Shown piece by piece: positions 62,269-64,000 of a stretch of DNA of 64,000 bases (position 1 is its first letter; each line of letters begins with the position of its first letter). Source of the DNA: Nereocystis luetkeana (Eukaryota; Sar; Phaeophyceae; Laminariales; Laminariaceae); the NCBI GenBank assembly GCA_031213475.1, contig JARUPZ010000018.1:6299680-6363679 (forward strand), read 5' to 3'. Both the position numbers and the translations under genes were made by a program. The notes beneath the pieces were generated by a model. That model saw only the letters and a list, made by a program, of their open reading frames with translations. It did no database searches and was not told the DNA's origin.

Positions 62269-64000
62269 GTGGGGACACCAGCCGGATTAATTATGTGGGT
62301 ATCCTCCCCCCCTCCCAAGAGCCTTCGTTCCTTGCTACGAGTAACCGGCCTCGAAGGCGCGAAGCGAAACAAAATGTTCCCTCCCATGGAACGATCAGTC
62401 ATCACTGGGAGTTACTGGGGGTCTTGGGTAACCACGAACTACAACCACGGCAGAAATTCAAGGCCGGGTCACGACATGCGGCGACCAGTACTGGTACGAA
62501 GACTCGACTACGTATCTTCAAGGATCCACAACGACCATCCTCCTACTCGTGGACTAGCACCTACCTAGGATACAGTACTACCACCAACCTCCAGCCCACA
62601 GTAGATACGACGTGGGGACACCAGCCGGATTAATTATGTGGGTATCCTCCCCCCCTCCCAAGAGCCTTCGTTCCTTGCTACGAGTAACCGGTCTCGAAAA
62701 AAGGCGCGAAGCGAAACAAAATGTTCCCTCCCATGGAACGATCAGTCATCACTGGGAGTTACTGGGGGTCTTGGGTAACCACGAACTACAACCACGGCAG
62801 AAATTCAAGGCCGGGTCACGACATGCGGCGACCAGTACTGGTACGAAGACTCGACTACGTATCTTCAAGGATCCACAACGACCATCCTCCTACTCGTGGA
62901 CTAGCACCTGCCTAGGATACAGTACTACCACCAACCTCCAGCCCACAGTAGATACGACGTGGGGACACCAGCCGGATTATTTATGTGGGTATCCTCCCCC
63001 CCTCCCAAGAGCCTTCGTTCCTTGCTACGAGTAACCGGTCTCGAAAAAAGGCGCGAAGCGAAACAAAATGTTCCCTCCCATGGAACGATCAGTCATCACT
63101 GGGAGTTACTGGGGGTCTTGGGTAACCACGAACTACAACCACGGCAGAAATTCAAGGCCGGGTCACGACATGCGGCGACCAGTACTGGTACGAAGACTCG
63201 ACTACGTATCTTCAAGAATCCACAACGACCATCCTCCTACTCGTGGACTAGCACCTACCTAGGATACAGTACTACCACCAACCTCCAGCCCACAGTAGAT
63301 ACGACGTGGGGACACCAGCCGGATTATTTATGTGGGTATCCTCCCCCCCTCCCAAGAGCCTTCGTTCCTTGCTACGAGTAACCGGTCTCGAAGGCGCGAA
63401 GCGAAACAAAATGTTCCCTCCCATGGAACGATCAGTCATCACTGGGAGTTACTGGGGGTCTTGGGTAACCACGAACTACAACCACGGCAGAAATTCAAGG
63501 CCGGGTCACGACATGCGGCGACCAGTACTGGTACGAAGACTCGACTACGTATCTTCAAGGATCCACAACGACCATCCTCCTACTCGTGGACTAGCACCTA
63601 CCTAGGATACAGTACTACCACCAACCTCCAGCCCACAGTAGATACGACGTGGGGACACCAGCCGGATTAATTATGTGGGTATCCTCCCCCCCTCCCAAGA
63701 GCCTTCGTTCCTTGCTACGAGTAACCGGTCTCGAAAAAAGGCGCGAAGCGAAACAAAATGTTCCCTCCCATGGAACGATCAGTCATCACTGGGAGTTACT
63801 GGGGGTCTTGGGTAACCACGAACTACAACCACGGAAGAAATTCAAGGCCGGGTCACGACATGCGGCGACCAGTACTGGTACGAAGACTCGACTACGTATC
63901 TTCAAGGATCCACAACGACCATCCTCCTACTCGTGGACTAGCACCTACCTAGGATACAGTACTACCACCAACCTCCAGCCCACAGTAGATACGACGTGGG
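62269..64000. repeat. Last five complete monomers and right-edge start
   Basis: Monomers start at 62269 (343, CGGCCTCG), 62612 (347, CACCTGCC), 62959 (347, GATTATTTATG and TCAAGAATCC), 63306 (343, GATTATTTATG) and 63649 (347, CACGGAAG). At 63996 five bases of another monomer begin. There is no sign of an array edge. Confidence 0.95.

Larger units (their letters stand above)
1..64000. repeat. Satellite DNA array, ~343/347-bp monomer, 186 complete head-to-tail copies
   Basis: Every base belongs to one tandem repeat family. Successive occurrences of GTGGGGACACCAGCC, or of the matching ACACCAGCC where the junction is deleted, are spaced by exactly 343 (92 times), 347 (77), 329 (13), 350 (2) or 346 (2) bp. 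These lengths sum to 63,944 bp between 52 and 63996. All copies lie in the same orientation. No interval departs from the five lengths, so no insertion larger than 3 bp and no inversion is present. Head-to-tail uniformity, subfamilies and nested higher-order repeats are the hallmarks of eukaryotic satellite DNA in centromeric or other heterochromatic blocks. I do not recognise the family. Centromeric identity is inference; a subtelomeric or B-chromosome location would fit equally. The array runs off both ends of the window. Confidence 0.99.

Noticed and set aside
52-63952. Hundreds of forward open reading frames of about 60-200 codons, nearly identical from monomer to monomer
   Set aside because: Monomer lengths (343, 347, 329, 346, 350) are not multiples of three, so no frame continues through the array. 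Frame length depends on chance changes such as GATTAATT to GATTATTT at the junction. Many start at GTG. Substitutions do not favour third positions of any frame, and I recognise no protein family.
1-64000. CRISPR array
   Set aside because: The repeat fills the whole period; there are no unique spacers, and repeat length and copy number are those of a satellite.
1-64000. rDNA spacer, telomeric repeat or mobile element
   Set aside because: There is no rRNA sequence, no TTAGGG-like run, and no terminal repeats, target duplications or recognisable transposase or reverse transcriptase signature.

Overview
The whole 64,000-base window is one uninterrupted head-to-tail tandem array of a single satellite DNA family. 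I phased every monomer on the conserved motif GTGGGGACACCAGCC. The first 51 bases are the end of a monomer. From 52 to 63995 there are 186 complete monomers, and the last 5 bases begin another. Five length classes account for every base: 343 bp (92 monomers), 347 bp (77), 329 bp (13), 350 bp (2) and 346 bp (2). The 343/347 difference is a run of four extra A. The 329 class lacks 14 bp across the monomer junction. The 350 and 346 classes carry three extra bases (CAG) on the 347 and 343 backgrounds. All monomers point the same way. I see no inserted transposon, inversion, unique spacer, gene, RNA gene, CRISPR array or microbial feature.

The organism is a eukaryote with large satellite arrays, most plausibly seen at a centromere, pericentromere or other heterochromatic block. 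I do not recognise the family and cannot name the taxon. One monomer counted by hand has 185 G+C of 347 (about 53%) and 22 CpG, against about 24 expected from its base content, so there is no strong CpG depletion. Monomers tens of kilobases apart can be indistinguishable, so the array is young or very actively homogenised.

The structure lies in the arrangement of variants, which form a patchwork of local higher-order repeats (HORs). 52-4522: alternating A/B dimers (686/690 bp). 4523-17065: a six-monomer unit (2,034 or 2,020 bp) with intact, shortened and mosaic copies, including a 1,705-bp pentamer duplication. About 16.8-21.0 kb: a 2,048-bp six-monomer duplication. 20143-27736: a 2,066-bp block copied at a distance of 5,528 bp, flanking a run of seven 347-bp monomers. 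24291-31190: a trimer copied at a distance of 5,867 bp. 31191-36722: mixed monomers. 36723-40876: two copies of a 2,077-bp hexamer. 40877-45714: mixed and weakly dimeric. 45715-47786: two 1,036-bp trimers. 48134-55025: a 7+6+7 monomer HOR. 55026-59516: mixed with looser repeats. 59517-62268: two 1,376-bp tetramers. 62269-64000: ordinary monomers.

Markers also change along the array. The 14-bp deletion and the 'GATCACG' type end near 19.1 kb. The 'CTGCGAG' type ends near 26.7 kb. The 'GATTATTTATG' junction type appears only from 28.1 kb. Open reading frames occur in many monomers, but monomer lengths are not multiples of three and the frames shift at each junction, so I do not call any of them genes.
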